64,000 bases of DNA from Xenorhabdus bovienii (lineage in GTDB: Bacteria > Pseudomonadota > Gammaproteobacteria > Enterobacterales > Enterobacteriaceae), in contig NZ_JANAIF010000015.1 of the NCBI RefSeq assembly GCF_024721015.1, positions 1 through 64,000 of the forward strand, written 5' to 3'. A program made the position numbers and the translations under genes. Each line of letters starts with the position of its first letter. The first letter of the stretch is position 1. Shown here piece after piece: positions 29,101 to 35,615 of this stretch. A model generated the notes under the pieces. The model was not told the origin of the DNA, did not search any database, and saw only the letters and a list, made by a program, of their open reading frames with translations.

Positions 29101-31276
29101 CCACAGATTGCCCTGCCGCCAGCCATTTGCCATAGTGCTGCCAGTGTTCATCGGTCTGTCCGGGTAAACGGCAACTAATGGCAATGATTGCGATTTCCTT
29201 ATCCGCCTTTTTCGGCTCTGCCAACGTCTCATTGGTGTTGATTTGACTGCGATGCTGCTCAATATAATGGGCTAATTGGGCTAAAGTCGGATAAGCAAAT
29301 AAATCCGTCACCCTCAATTTGTAGTCAGAATATTTGCCATCAAGGTACTGATTGACTTTTTGGCAGAATTTTACCGCCAGCAGGCTATTCAGCCCCGCAT
29401 CACTAAAACCGCGATGGGGATCAAATGAATCAATGCCCAATAAATGACACAGTGTTTGCTGTAACCCGTTAAAAAGGGGTGAAGACGTTATTGCGACGGG
29501 TTCTTCTTCAGCAGAATAGGTCGATACCACCTCAAGCTGATGCGCCAGATATTGCGATAACATATGACGACGACGGATTTTGCCGCTTGAGGTTTTGCTT
29601 AATTTGCCTTTTGCCAGCAGAACCACGTTGCCGACCATCAATTGAAAGTGCTTCGCGACTTCCGCCACAATGGATTTCGCAATCGAATCTAATTCATCGT
29701 GATTAAGATGGCGGTAAACTTCCGCCATGATAATTAATTCGCCATTATCAAAATCCTGACAAACGCAAATTCCCCCGATTTTTACTCCGGGGCAGAAATG
29801 TTCAATAACCGTTTCAATGTCATTGGGCATATAGTTTTGACCGCCCACGATAATGACATCTTTTAAACGGCCACAAATAAATAACTCACCTTGATACAGG
29901 AAAGCTAAATCGCCGGTTCTCAGATAGTGATTGCCTGAATGATCGCCTGCCAGCGTGTTTTTAAAGACCGTTTCCGTCAGCGCCTGATTTTGCCAGTATC
30001 CCCCTGCCGTTGAAGCCCCATTGACCCATATTTCACCGATCTGCCCTTCCGGCAATGGCCGATGGGTTTCAGGATCAACAATCTGTAATTGCCACTGATG
30101 AGCGACCTGACCTGAACTGATTAATTCCCGTCCGTCAGGAGAGGGGATAGCTCTGCCTTTTGCCAGCTCTTCTGCATTAAAGCGCCTGCTAACATAGTCC
30201 GTGCCAATCGGTTTATAGCTAATGACCAAAGTCGATTCTGCCATGCCATAGGCCGGTGTAAAACTTTGCGGATGAAATCCCGTTGCCGAAAACCGGCAAG
30301 CAAATCGGCTCATGGTTTCGGCTCGGATTGGCTCGGCGGCATTCATCGCCATTTTCACAGAAGACAGATCTAATTGTGTAATCCACTCATCCGTCACCAT
30401 TGAAGCACAGAGTTCCCAGGCAAAATCAGGAGCAGCTACCGAATTGGCCTGATAATCATGAATTATTTTTAACCAGCGGAAAGGCTCCGAAACCAGATGA
30501 ACAGGCGGCATAAAATTGCAGCATCCCCCTGATAACAGAGGCAATAACAACCCGCAGAACATGCCCAGATCGTGATAGAAAGGCAACCAGTTAGCTGTGA
30601 TGATTTTCGGCTGACAATGCTGATGTAATTCCAGCAATATTTCATGCTGCACCCGCATGTTGTCATCATAATTACAGACCGCTTTCGGTTTTGCGGTTGA
30701 GCCTGATGAATACTGAAGATAAACGGGAGCATCACTATTATGACAAAGTGAGTAATGATAAAGTGCGTGATATTCTTCCTCTGTCGGAAATACCTGCTCA
30801 GAATCAACAAGAGCCGCTATGACTTTATCGACAAAAATTAATTGGCGATCTTTATTCCAGCCTCGTTCCGCAATTTCATCGGCAAAATGGCTGAAAGTCA
30901 GAATAAATTCAGGCTGACTATCTTCAATAATATGGTCAATCGTTTCACTGCTGCGATTAATCCGCAAATGACTCGCTAAATGTACAGGAATAGCCGATAT
31001 GCCACGAATAATACAGGCGATAAAGCTTATGACAAATGATGAGTCACCGGGCATTAATAATAATGCCGGAGACTGCTTTTCCGATCTTGGCGTTAGCTGA
31101 CTGGCTAATTTGCAGCCAAGCGATAATAAATCCTGATAAGTATAAATTTCGGTTTTATCTTGAGTCCCATTTGTGTTTTTAATGCAATAACGTAAGGCAA
31201 TATCTTCTTTTGCCTGTTCCGCCTGCTTAAATAAAGTATTTCTTACCCATCGGGTTGAATTTTTTATACTATTCAT
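20180..31276 (-). CDS. Hybrid FAAL/PKS/NRPS megasynthase: FAAL-ACP-KS-ACP-Cy-A(MT-like)-PCP-Cy-A-PCP
   Basis: About 3698 residues from ATG 31276 (AGGT eight bases upstream; a TTG five codons earlier is less likely). Order: fatty-acyl-AMP ligase with YSSGSTAKPK near 190 and GGQNYMPNDIE; ACP (GLNSL, Ser about 631); ketosynthase with DTACSSSL (Cys about 852), HGTGT (His about 987) and GHLEAAAG (His about 1024); no AT or KR, only a stub YSFNRQSYWPEA near 1120; ACP (GLDSL, Ser about 1184); Cy with DMVIAD near 1373; cysteine-type A with FTSGSTG near 1840 carrying an MT-like insert (about 2100-2500) with a ruined SAM loop; PCP (Ser about 2589); Cy with DNLILD near 2781; uninterrupted A near 3240; PCP (Ser about 3645). 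It should load a fatty acid and add two cyclised cysteines. It resembles micacocidin/yersiniabactin enzymes; no salicylate synthase is present. Confidence 0.9.
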   Translation of the reverse strand: MNSIKNSTRWVRNTLFKQAEQAKEDIALRYCIKNTNGTQDKTEIYTYQDLLSLGCKLASQLTPRSEKQSPALLLMPGDSSFVISFIACIIRGISAIPVHLASHLRINRSSETIDHIIEDSQPEFILTFSHFADEIAERGWNKDRQLIFVDKVIAALVDSEQVFPTEEEYHALYHYSLCHNSDAPVYLQYSSGSTAKPKAVCNYDDNMRVQHEILLELHQHCQPKIITANWLPFYHDLGMFCGLLLPLLSGGCCNFMPPVHLVSEPFRWLKIIHDYQANSVAAPDFAWELCASMVTDEWITQLDLSSVKMAMNAAEPIRAETMSRFACRFSATGFHPQSFTPAYGMAESTLVISYKPIGTDYVSRRFNAEELAKGRAIPSPDGRELISSGQVAHQWQLQIVDPETHRPLPEGQIGEIWVNGASTAGGYWQNQALTETVFKNTLAGDHSGNHYLRTGDLAFLYQGELFICGRLKDVIIVGGQNYMPNDIETVIEHFCPGVKIGGICVCQDFDNGELIIMAEVYRHLNHDELDSIAKSIVAEVAKHFQLMVGNVVLLAKGKLSKTSSGKIRRRHMLSQYLAHQLEVVSTYSAEEEPVAITSSPLFNGLQQTLCHLLGIDSFDPHRGFSDAGLNSLLAVKFCQKVNQYLDGKYSDYKLRVTDLFAYPTLAQLAHYIEQHRSQINTNETLAEPKKADKEIAIIAISCRLPGQTDEHWQHYGKWLAAGQSVVRHEQSRYRRFVQPIGAINDIEKFDAHFFNIADREALLLDPQQRILLELSWHLFEQAGWLPKAVKQRDIGFYIGQSGSEYGQLLLQQNNPDYAKSYLATGINTSATSGRLAKFYGTTGPALTIDTACSSSLVALNSAMNALQQKQCSAAVVGGVNLLLSPQIEQALINAGMLSPHGRCATFSREADGYVRGEGAVLCLLKPYQQALADGDPVLAVIEGSVVAQDGESSSLTAPNPKAQAAMMARLLTDAALTPEDISLLETHGTGTALGDPIEISAINAVYGQRKTPLRLGASKSQTGHLEAAAGLCAVVRAVAQIQQQKAFGHPTFTQCNPLIADYFDHYHFERETVSCEINRVAVNAFSFTGTMAGVVLRKPEVRSENLTDGVPSVFLPSLYSFNRQSYWPEALLIGDGDKAENQPPLPEHSRLNFDFVRSWVADTLSLDISTLSDDEDLLNLGLDSLQMLDLVDECKKLNVSLTLAKLFEKTTLSAWRQYWQSINVTHELQKEPAVSSGQWNGEPFALTSVQQAYWQGRQQGQVLGDVACQVYLELDCVSLPDSAINQAVNKLFQRHDLLRMRINPQGLAVIRDDQPVTVSSHQWLHLSDEACSAERMNLRRQLSHRMADLTQESGFQLIASHSAQGTCLHINVDMVIADAMSLQILLDELSEFIRQPELSLTPLNYNFPQYLLDLDLKNANNTEHAAYWQQRVAAGLPLAPQLPLAVQPAELNEQKFSHRDWRLEAESWGRLKNIARRYGVTPSMLLAGCFAETLRGWVKEPDFSLNLTIFNRRGEHPELSKLVADFTSLLLLACKTQADDSILTHARRLNQQFMRDLDHADYSAVQVLRDWSQQRGEQVTMPVVFTSNLGRDLLSEKTLGTLSYLTSQTPQVWIDCQVMEHQQELLISWDTVDTLFPVDMVDQMFSFMTRLIMAIVQDEMVLHAPVTAYIAPSRLALRRNPPQNEPIPPLAPRLLHQQFWHWAEKTPTNIAVISQGIALTYQEISEQVRELAWRLKDRQIQHGDHIGLLLPKGVEQIVAVLACHFVGAVYVPLDIAIKAQRLQQIISQSDIRLVIGHQEREIQDDQTDYGWLNIAAKSPNTLPIEQIVFGHPSDVAYIIFTSGSTGVPKGVVISHQSAANTVDDINFRYSVSQNNEKQRMTIFALSALNFDLSVYDIFGSLSLGGTLVLPNAGQEKEAKQWLALLHENQVTHWNSVPALFEMLLVAAEQEPRGLPASLNQILLSGDWVGLDLLPRLRALGSGANFTALGGATEAAIWSNAIDVSVIPSHWNSIPYGYPLAHQYYRVVDNQGRDCPDWVTGELWIGGQGVGLGYYADPDKTAVQFVIQGGERFYRTGDFGRFWSDSCLEFLGRQDRQIKLHGYRIELGEIEAVAERLTEVKHAVALFLDKPQKHIQLFIEGKEQHSSRELTAPAYAVMSELPDHITAIDQRHDEKEITSHLLHHILTDVFALDFTDCQSSEVLLEKAGITAQWQPLFGAWLAWLVEQKMLECHSDRFKATARWQQRRLAIHDERLLSIHHAIEQKATWLVAVLTGNENPLLLLDNPVISPENLVAYSPDTLAMADALCQQIESLSAQLQRPVRVAELNGRSGILASYLLSRLKAESVHYCLMESAGSLRKLAEYRLAGYQHTVDVISAPEQVVFSADIVITNNALHRFSDIAQGIEALKLLCGTDSLIYAYESLTLSPLALLTVLLLQDQNGFSDQRKGAFSPLLNQQDWQQTLSDAGLVLHAVKAVQPHSMLFICQCRQAKTLIHRETLMQHLRQYLPVYMLPAQITSLTPFPLTANGKIDRNALAAQAAAVRPEIFTDPAEKAALSDEREQCVARVWQQILGVVPQADSNFFLSGGDSLHATRIVAQLEKEGVVDVTLAQIFSLPVLRDFASSITFSAKVSPSAQLIHQPELRYAPFEPTDVQRAYLMGRQAGFHLGGVATHYYNEYEYHGNEGTAFDPIRLEKALSQLVARHDALRIVFDEHGAQRVLAQQPSSALTMISCRADEWEIVTATQREYLSHRVLEPAQWPLFHATLIQSDDGRSRFCLGLDNLILDGLSMQIFFTELAVFYANAAVDLPSVDIGFRDYLTATHLKPESENNSENYWRERLELLPDAPRLPLVCDPKSLGTPKFKRWQSVLPAARWQKLAAKARSYQITPSCLLLTCYAQVLAKWSESAALTINVTLFDRQPCHPDINHIMGDFTSLLLLACQQYQDESWFERVQRTQQQLWQDLEHSDVSAVWVIRELNRQRGTTDVTMPVVFTSALGAQVTDYPDVDFPASIWGISQTPQVWIDHQVFEREGELHFNWDGVEALFPAQMIDQMFSAYCQLLEKLEDAESWHVPLAVPLPASQQISRQQVNETRAPFDFSPLHCRVATAMQKFAPRTALVEGDSVISYQQLEQAVRKLAQYLTEQGVREKDLVGIALPRSGEQIIALLAVQWLGAAYVPLSSQWPLYRREQVIEQAEIRYVISHPELTWPDTVTVLSVQGEPDSASRPEPLAVTSEDLAYIIFTSGSTGIPKGVAISHGAAVNTIEAVNRQHHLHEQDRGITLSALHFDLSVWDIFGLLSVGGALIIVAEQQEKDAAAWLSLVSRHRVTVWNSVPALLEMVLLISQHEETDGALASLRLVMLSGDWVAPALPQRLKTFAPDAQCVAMGGATEAAIWSNYCLADEWLANEWQEDESASGWRSVPYGVPLPNQSFRIVNEINEDCPDWVTGELWIGGKGVALGYFGDRERTERQFVSHQGQRWYRTGDTGRYRPGAVIEFLGRKDQQVKISGYRLELEEIQHVLKTCPDIEDALVFVTQQHDRPLLSAVVMSHDEPNWGDIMDALRQKLPEYSIPTRVGHCQRWPLTDNGKRDHQALETLLHPYVRAVETTRPLTEAEQLLCDQLKLLLDIPHINFHDNFFAIGGDSFIATRLTSALRRHHGIELPLWKIFSLQTISHIAQTIESTFMDEADIQFEEGSL

Positions 31277-31349
31277 CGCTATTACCTGCAATTACAAATA
31301 TACCGGAGACTTAACGTTTATTGGGTATAATTAATTTGTGATTGAATAA

Positions 31350-31375
31350 GGGCTTTATGTATTCACATAAAGTCC
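31350..31375. promoter_or_regulatory. Inverted repeat upstream of the megasynthase operon (candidate operator)
   Basis: GGGCTTTATGT (31350-31360) and ACATAAAGTCC (31365-31375) form a palindrome with one mismatch, 74-100 bases before the megasynthase start. There is no T run on the minus strand after it, so an operator is likelier than a terminator. Yersiniabactin promoters carry repeats bound by the AraC-type YbtA, but no such gene is in the window. The bound protein is unknown. Confidence 0.45.
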
Positions 31376-31400
31376 ATTCAGGACATAGCTCGTGTGCTTC

Positions 31401-31438
31401 AAAAAAATAAATGGCTGCCACTATAATTCGACAGCCAT
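31401..31438 (-). terminator. Terminator of the TonB receptor gene
   Basis: ATGGCTG (31411-31417) pairs with CAGCCAT (31432-31438). On the minus strand the hairpin is followed by a T-rich run (31401-31410). It lies 11 bases after the receptor stop, separating the receptor transcript from the megasynthase operon. Confidence 0.8.
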
Positions 31439-31448
31439 AGTTAATTTA

Positions 31449-33515
31449 TTATTGGAATTTAATATTTACATTCACGCCGAAGTTCATTCCTTCCCCGGCA
31501 CGCGCATACCACTTTCCATCGTCCATCTGGAATGCACGGGTAGCATATTTCTGATTAAGCGCATTTTTAACCCACAATTTCACTGCATAGTCATTGGTTT
31601 CATAACCGGCACCAAGATCTAATAAGCCATAAGCAGATTGTTTTTTGCTGTTACTGTTATCGAAATAAGTCTTTCCTTTTACATTGTAATCGGCACGGAC
31701 AAAGTAGCCATTGAGGAAGTTATAGTCGACACCCACACCATAAGTATAATCTGGTGAGTTAGCCGGGCGATTATTTTTGTAATTCACCGCGGCAAACTTA
31801 CCTTCAGTGGTTTTGATTTCGGTTGGGAAATCTTTGAAGTTAGCATGGGTATAACCTGCATTAACAGATGCCGTTAAGCTACGCGTAATACGCCACGCCA
31901 ATTCTGATTCAATCCCACGGCTGACAGATTTACCACTGTTGACGGTATAAGACAGTGGGTAAGAAGCCACTTCAACCTGCTGATCTTTTAAATCAATCCA
32001 GAAGAATGAGGTATTCCAGCGTACACGTTTATCAAACCATTCGGATTTAAAGCCGGTTTCATAGTTGGTGGTATATTCAGCCCCATAAGAACGGCTGGAT
32101 TTTGGCCCTAGGGTATTAAAGCCACCGCTCTTGTAACCACGCGAAACACTGGCATAAGACATGACATTGTCGGTCATGTAATAGTTAACGCCAACTTTAG
32201 GTAACCAAGTATCAAATGACAGGCGGTTATTGTCTTGGGATTCGCCCATGCCACTCAGTTTAAAGTCGATATTTTTCTTTTCGTAGTCATAGCGAAGACC
32301 CGCGACTAACTCAACATTATCCAGCAAATAATAGCTTGCATTACCGAACAGCGCGTAGTTATCTGTTTTTATATCAGAGTCCCTTAACATCGAGAACTTA
32401 TTGGGGATATTACGATAATCAATAATATTTTTGTCTTTCTGATGGAATGTATAAGCACCAATCAACCAGTTAAAGGCGCCCTCATTTTTTGAATTTAACC
32501 GAAACTCTTGCGATAAGTAATTCGTTTTTCTCTTCATCAGTAACTCACTGATGGAGTTTTTGGTAAAATCTAAATCCTGATTATCAATTTTCTTTTCATC
32601 GGTATAAGCACTGATTGAAGTGAAATCAAGATTATCCCAAGAATAGACGGCCTTCACCTGACCTTTATAAGAATCAACATTGACTTTACCAATATAATTG
32701 GAATTAACGTATTTACGCCCTTTTTTGATATCATCCAATGCGGCAAAAGACATGTTGCCGTTACGGCGGTTCTGCATATCAAAAGTCGTAATCACATCCC
32801 AGTTATAATCGGATGGCTGCCAGCGCAGTTTTAACCGGCCGCTGAAGTCACGATTATTATCTACGTTCTTCTTACCATCATAATCACGTTTAAAATAGCC
32901 ATCGCTATAAAGGTATTTCAGAGCGGCACGATAAGCCCAATCTTCACTTTGGTTTATACTCCCGCCCAGAATGGCATTTGCCTGCGTGCGATTATAATTA
33001 CCATAAGAAAGGCCGAAATTATATTCAGGTGAAAAATCCGGGTCTTTAGTGATGACATTCACCACTCCCGCTTCGGTATTACGGCCGTATAAAGTGGCCT
33101 GTGGGCCTCTCAATACTTCGATTTTATCAATATCGAGTAATTCTGAATCGTAAGTATTGGTATTCACACCATCAATGAAAAAGCCAACAGATTGCTCCCC
33201 TTCCATACCGGGAGTAATTCCCCGCATAGAGAAAAAACCGGCATCAGATGGATTGCCTGCCTTTACCATATAAAAATTGGGGATACGCATTATTGCTTCA
33301 GAAATATTTTCAATATTCTGCCGCTCAAGATCAAAATCAGTTAATACACTCATACTGACAGGTGTTTTCTGTTGTTCTGTTTTGATTTTCTGCGCGGTAA
33401 CGGTAATAGTGTCTAATTCAATCTTCTGATCTTTTTCATTCGTTTCTGCAAATGAATTGAAAGGAATAGAGATTAAAGCTGCCAGCGTCACAGCATCCCG
33501 GTTAAATATCATCAT
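31449..33515 (-). CDS. TonB-dependent outer-membrane receptor for the metallophore
   Basis: 688 residues. A signal peptide ends at about SFA (residue 24). A TonB-box-like stretch DTITVTAQK follows, then the plug domain with SMRGITPGMEGEQSVGFFIDGV and IEVLRGPQATLYGRNTEAGVVNV, then a beta barrel ending in aromatic VNVNIKFQ. It would take the loaded metallophore (and perhaps bacteriocins, as the FyuA pesticin receptor does) across the outer membrane. Two adjacent ATGs exist (33515 and 33512). It has its own Fur-box-like site and terminator, so it is transcribed apart from the synthase operon behind it. Substrate assigned by position only. Confidence 0.85.
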   Translation of the reverse strand: MMIFNRDAVTLAALISIPFNSFAETNEKDQKIELDTITVTAQKIKTEQQKTPVSMSVLTDFDLERQNIENISEAIMRIPNFYMVKAGNPSDAGFFSMRGITPGMEGEQSVGFFIDGVNTNTYDSELLDIDKIEVLRGPQATLYGRNTEAGVVNVITKDPDFSPEYNFGLSYGNYNRTQANAILGGSINQSEDWAYRAALKYLYSDGYFKRDYDGKKNVDNNRDFSGRLKLRWQPSDYNWDVITTFDMQNRRNGNMSFAALDDIKKGRKYVNSNYIGKVNVDSYKGQVKAVYSWDNLDFTSISAYTDEKKIDNQDLDFTKNSISELLMKRKTNYLSQEFRLNSKNEGAFNWLIGAYTFHQKDKNIIDYRNIPNKFSMLRDSDIKTDNYALFGNASYYLLDNVELVAGLRYDYEKKNIDFKLSGMGESQDNNRLSFDTWLPKVGVNYYMTDNVMSYASVSRGYKSGGFNTLGPKSSRSYGAEYTTNYETGFKSEWFDKRVRWNTSFFWIDLKDQQVEVASYPLSYTVNSGKSVSRGIESELAWRITRSLTASVNAGYTHANFKDFPTEIKTTEGKFAAVNYKNNRPANSPDYTYGVGVDYNFLNGYFVRADYNVKGKTYFDNSNSKKQSAYGLLDLGAGYETNDYAVKLWVKNALNQKYATRAFQMDDGKWYARAGEGMNFGVNVNIKFQ

Positions 33516-34002
33516 CCATCTCCATGAAAATTAAAAATCTCTTATCTAACAATCTGTTAGTTAGATGATATTTACTCACTTTATCTAAATAACAACATGT
33601 TTTGATGAGTTATTTATTATCCAGTCAACATTTAATAACAAATTTAATAACAAATTTAACAAAAAAATAATTCAATAATTATAATAATACTTAATGCCAT
33701 ATATTTTCTTTATCTAAAGCGTCGGCATTAAAACACAAATGATTCTCATTCACAATAGTTAGTAGTAACAAAGCGAAATCACCCTTATTCATTTCAGGGA
33801 TATGTATACCAAATATTAGTTATTAATCTTTATGGGGATAAATCTGATATGTTAGATTTTTTTATTATGAATGATAAAAACGCGTATCAATATGCCCGAC
33901 AGACCTATTAAAAAAATACTAACGCAAATCTGAATACTTCAATTTTTCTACTAATAATCTTTTTCTTATTTGAGCTATTTCAGGCTCAATTTTCCCATCC
34001 AG
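33516..34002. other. AT-rich leader/promoter region of the TonB receptor
   Basis: About 490 bases with no gene. It contains the Fur-like box at 33735-33753; the roughly 220-base stretch between that box and the receptor start is an unusually long leader with no further signal that I can name. Confidence 0.5.
33735..33753. promoter_or_regulatory. Fur-box-like operator
   Basis: ACAAATGATTCTCATTCAC reads on the minus strand as GTGAATGAGAATCATTTGT, containing the AATGAGAATCATT core typical of Fur sites. It lies 220 bases before the TonB receptor start, on the promoter side. Iron-dependent repression of the receptor is the expected outcome. No comparable site was seen before the megasynthase. Confidence 0.75.
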
Positions 34003-34059
34003 AATAAAAAAACCGCCGCAATAAACTGCTCAAAACACACAGACAGTTCATTCCGGCGG
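34003..34059 (-). terminator. Terminator of hpaR
   Basis: CCGCCGCAATAAACTG (34013-34028) pairs with CAGTTCATTCCGGCGG (34044-34059) with two mismatches. On the minus strand it is followed by a run of T (34004-34012). It lies 60 bases past the hpaR stop. Confidence 0.7.
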
Positions 34060-34089
34060 CCTTTACGCCACCATTAATAAATCACTTAA

Positions 34090-34101
34090 TTAATATATTA
34101 A
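34090..34101. repeat. Palindrome TTAATATATTAA, first copy
   Basis: The same 12-base palindrome occurs at 34897-34908, before hpaG1. This copy is just downstream of the hpaR stop. Whether it binds HpaR is unknown; AT-only palindromes can arise by chance here. Confidence 0.4.
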
Positions 34102-34118
34102 TGCAGTACGGCTACCGA

Positions 34119-34565
34119 CTACTCATTCTCTGTCTCTATATCTTCCTGAGAGGGGTTTCCGATGGAAGTAAATTCATCCAGCAACGCTAAAAGCTGGGCC
34201 AATTTTGCTGGAGAAAAAGCATCCTCAATCGCCTTATAACCCTCATTAACCTGCCCTCTGGCCTGTTCGTAAAGCTCCTGACCAGCCGGTGTCAGGGAAA
34301 CATACAGCTTACGCTGATCGTTCATTGGCTTTAGGCGGAAGATAAGACCATCACGTTCCATACGCGTCAGAATGCCCGTCAAGCTTGGGCGCAAGATGCA
34401 GGTGAGACAAGCTAAATCATGAAAATCAATCGAACGGCTACTCGCAAGTACGCGAATAATACGCCATTGTTGCTCAGTCAAGTTATAACTTTTCAAAATA
34501 GGACGGAAAAAACCCATTGCGGTTTCCCGTGCCTGAAGCAATGCAATTGTCAGGGATTCATGCAT
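34119..34565 (-). CDS. hpaR: HpaR, MarR-family repressor of the 4-hydroxyphenylacetate operon
   Basis: A 148-residue winged-helix MarR protein: YNLTEQQWRIIRVLA, then the DNA-reading region LRPSLTGILTRMERDGLI and the wing KPMNDQRKLYVSLTPAG. HpaR/HpcR represses the meta-cleavage operon until 4-hydroxyphenylacetate or homoprotocatechuate binds. It is transcribed away from hpaG1, the standard arrangement in enterics, with about 390 bases of shared control region between them. Confidence 0.9.
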   Translation of the reverse strand: MHESLTIALLQARETAMGFFRPILKSYNLTEQQWRIIRVLASSRSIDFHDLACLTCILRPSLTGILTRMERDGLIFRLKPMNDQRKLYVSLTPAGQELYEQARGQVNEGYKAIEDAFSPAKLAQLLALLDEFTSIGNPSQEDIETENE

Positions 34566-34952
34566 AAGTAAAGGTGACTCTTAAGTTAACCACTAGTCAT
34601 TCTCTATAAACTGAACGCGTACGCTACTCATTATAGACAACATAAACGTCAAAAAGACTAACATGGTCATAATTATCTACAAAGGGAAAAGAATTCAACA
34701 TTAACAAATAAATAAAATTATTTTGCCAAAAAAAAGTTAAAAATAAGTTAAACTCAATGCCAAATGACCTTATGAATTAAGATAACAATTTGATCTTTCT
34801 GTGGCAAAAACAATCAATACCAGAATGATGCTACATAGATCACAATTAAAATTAACAATTATATTCACATGTTGAACATTGACGGCAGTTGATTTATTAA
34901 TATATTAACAAACAATCTTGCGATACGTCGTTCAGGTTTCAAGGAGTTGTTA
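34566..34952. promoter_or_regulatory. Divergent control region between hpaR and hpaG1
   Basis: About 390 AT-rich bases without a gene. It must hold the promoters of hpaR (minus) and of the hpaG1 operon (plus). A TTAATATATTAA palindrome sits at 34897-34908, 45 bases before hpaG1. AAGGAG at 34941-34946 is the ribosome site of hpaG1. CRP or IHF sites known from E. coli could not be located with confidence. Confidence 0.6.
34897..34908. promoter_or_regulatory. Palindrome TTAATATATTAA, second copy (candidate HpaR operator)
   Basis: Identical to 34090-34101. Its place close to the hpaG1 start would suit a repressor site, but no binding data or consensus is available to me. Confidence 0.35.
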
Positions 34953-35615
34953 ATGAAAGGCACTGTTTTTGCCGTCGCCCTCAACCACCGCAGTCAACTC
35001 GATTTCTGGCATGAGGCATTTGACGAGCTACCTTATAAAACACCACCAAAAACTCCAATTTGGTTTATTAAACCCCGCAATACGGTGATTGGCTCCGGTG
35101 ATATTATTCCTCATCCCATCGGGGAAACGGTACAAAGCGGTGCAACGCTGGCACTGCTGATTGGCAAAACCGCCCGTAAAGTTTCTATTCAGGATGCAGA
35201 GCAATATATCGCGGGTTATGCATTGGCCAATGAGGTCAGCCTGCCAGAAACTTCGTTTTATCGTCCCGCTATCAAAGCAAAATGCCGGGATGGATTTTGT
35301 CCAATAGGCCAGATAATCACAACAAAATCAGTGAATTCACTCAAAATCATCACTGAAATCAACGGTCAGGAAGTTGATCGCTGGTCAACCCGCGATCTTA
35401 TGCGTTCTGCTCCGGAACTCCTGGCGGCATTAAGTGATTTTGCCACGTTAAACGAAGGCGATGTCATCCTGCTCGGCACCCCCCATCAGCGTGTTACTCT
35501 CCACCCTAACGACACCGTCACGGTCAAAGCTGAAGGTTTTCCTGCGTTGGAAAATACCGTAGTTTCGGAGGATATCGTTTTGGAAGGAATGGCGCAGGCA
35601 GGAGGTCAACCATGA
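34953..35615 (+). CDS. hpaG1: HpaG1, N-terminal half of the 4-HPA degradation isomerase/decarboxylase
   Basis: 220 residues aligning with the first half of E. coli HpaG (MKGTVFAVALNHRSQLDFW, WFIKPRNTVIGSGD, SFYRPAIKAKCRDGFCPIG). HpaG decarboxylates 5-oxo-3-tricarboxylic acid (OPET) and isomerises the product (HHDD). In E. coli one polypeptide holds both homologous halves; here they are separate overlapping genes. The start is ATG 34953, six to seven bases after AAGGAG; a TTG at 34947 is not needed. It overlaps hpaG2 by four bases. Confidence 0.9.
   Translation: MKGTVFAVALNHRSQLDFWHEAFDELPYKTPPKTPIWFIKPRNTVIGSGDIIPHPIGETVQSGATLALLIGKTARKVSIQDAEQYIAGYALANEVSLPETSFYRPAIKAKCRDGFCPIGQIITTKSVNSLKIITEINGQEVDRWSTRDLMRSAPELLAALSDFATLNEGDVILLGTPHQRVTLHPNDTVTVKAEGFPALENTVVSEDIVLEGMAQAGGQP

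Noticed and set aside
20180..31276. A salicylate-capped yersiniabactin or piscibactin assignment
   Set aside because: No salicylate synthase or aryl-AMP ligase is present, the loading domain is a fatty-acyl-AMP ligase, and no AT lies in the PKS part.
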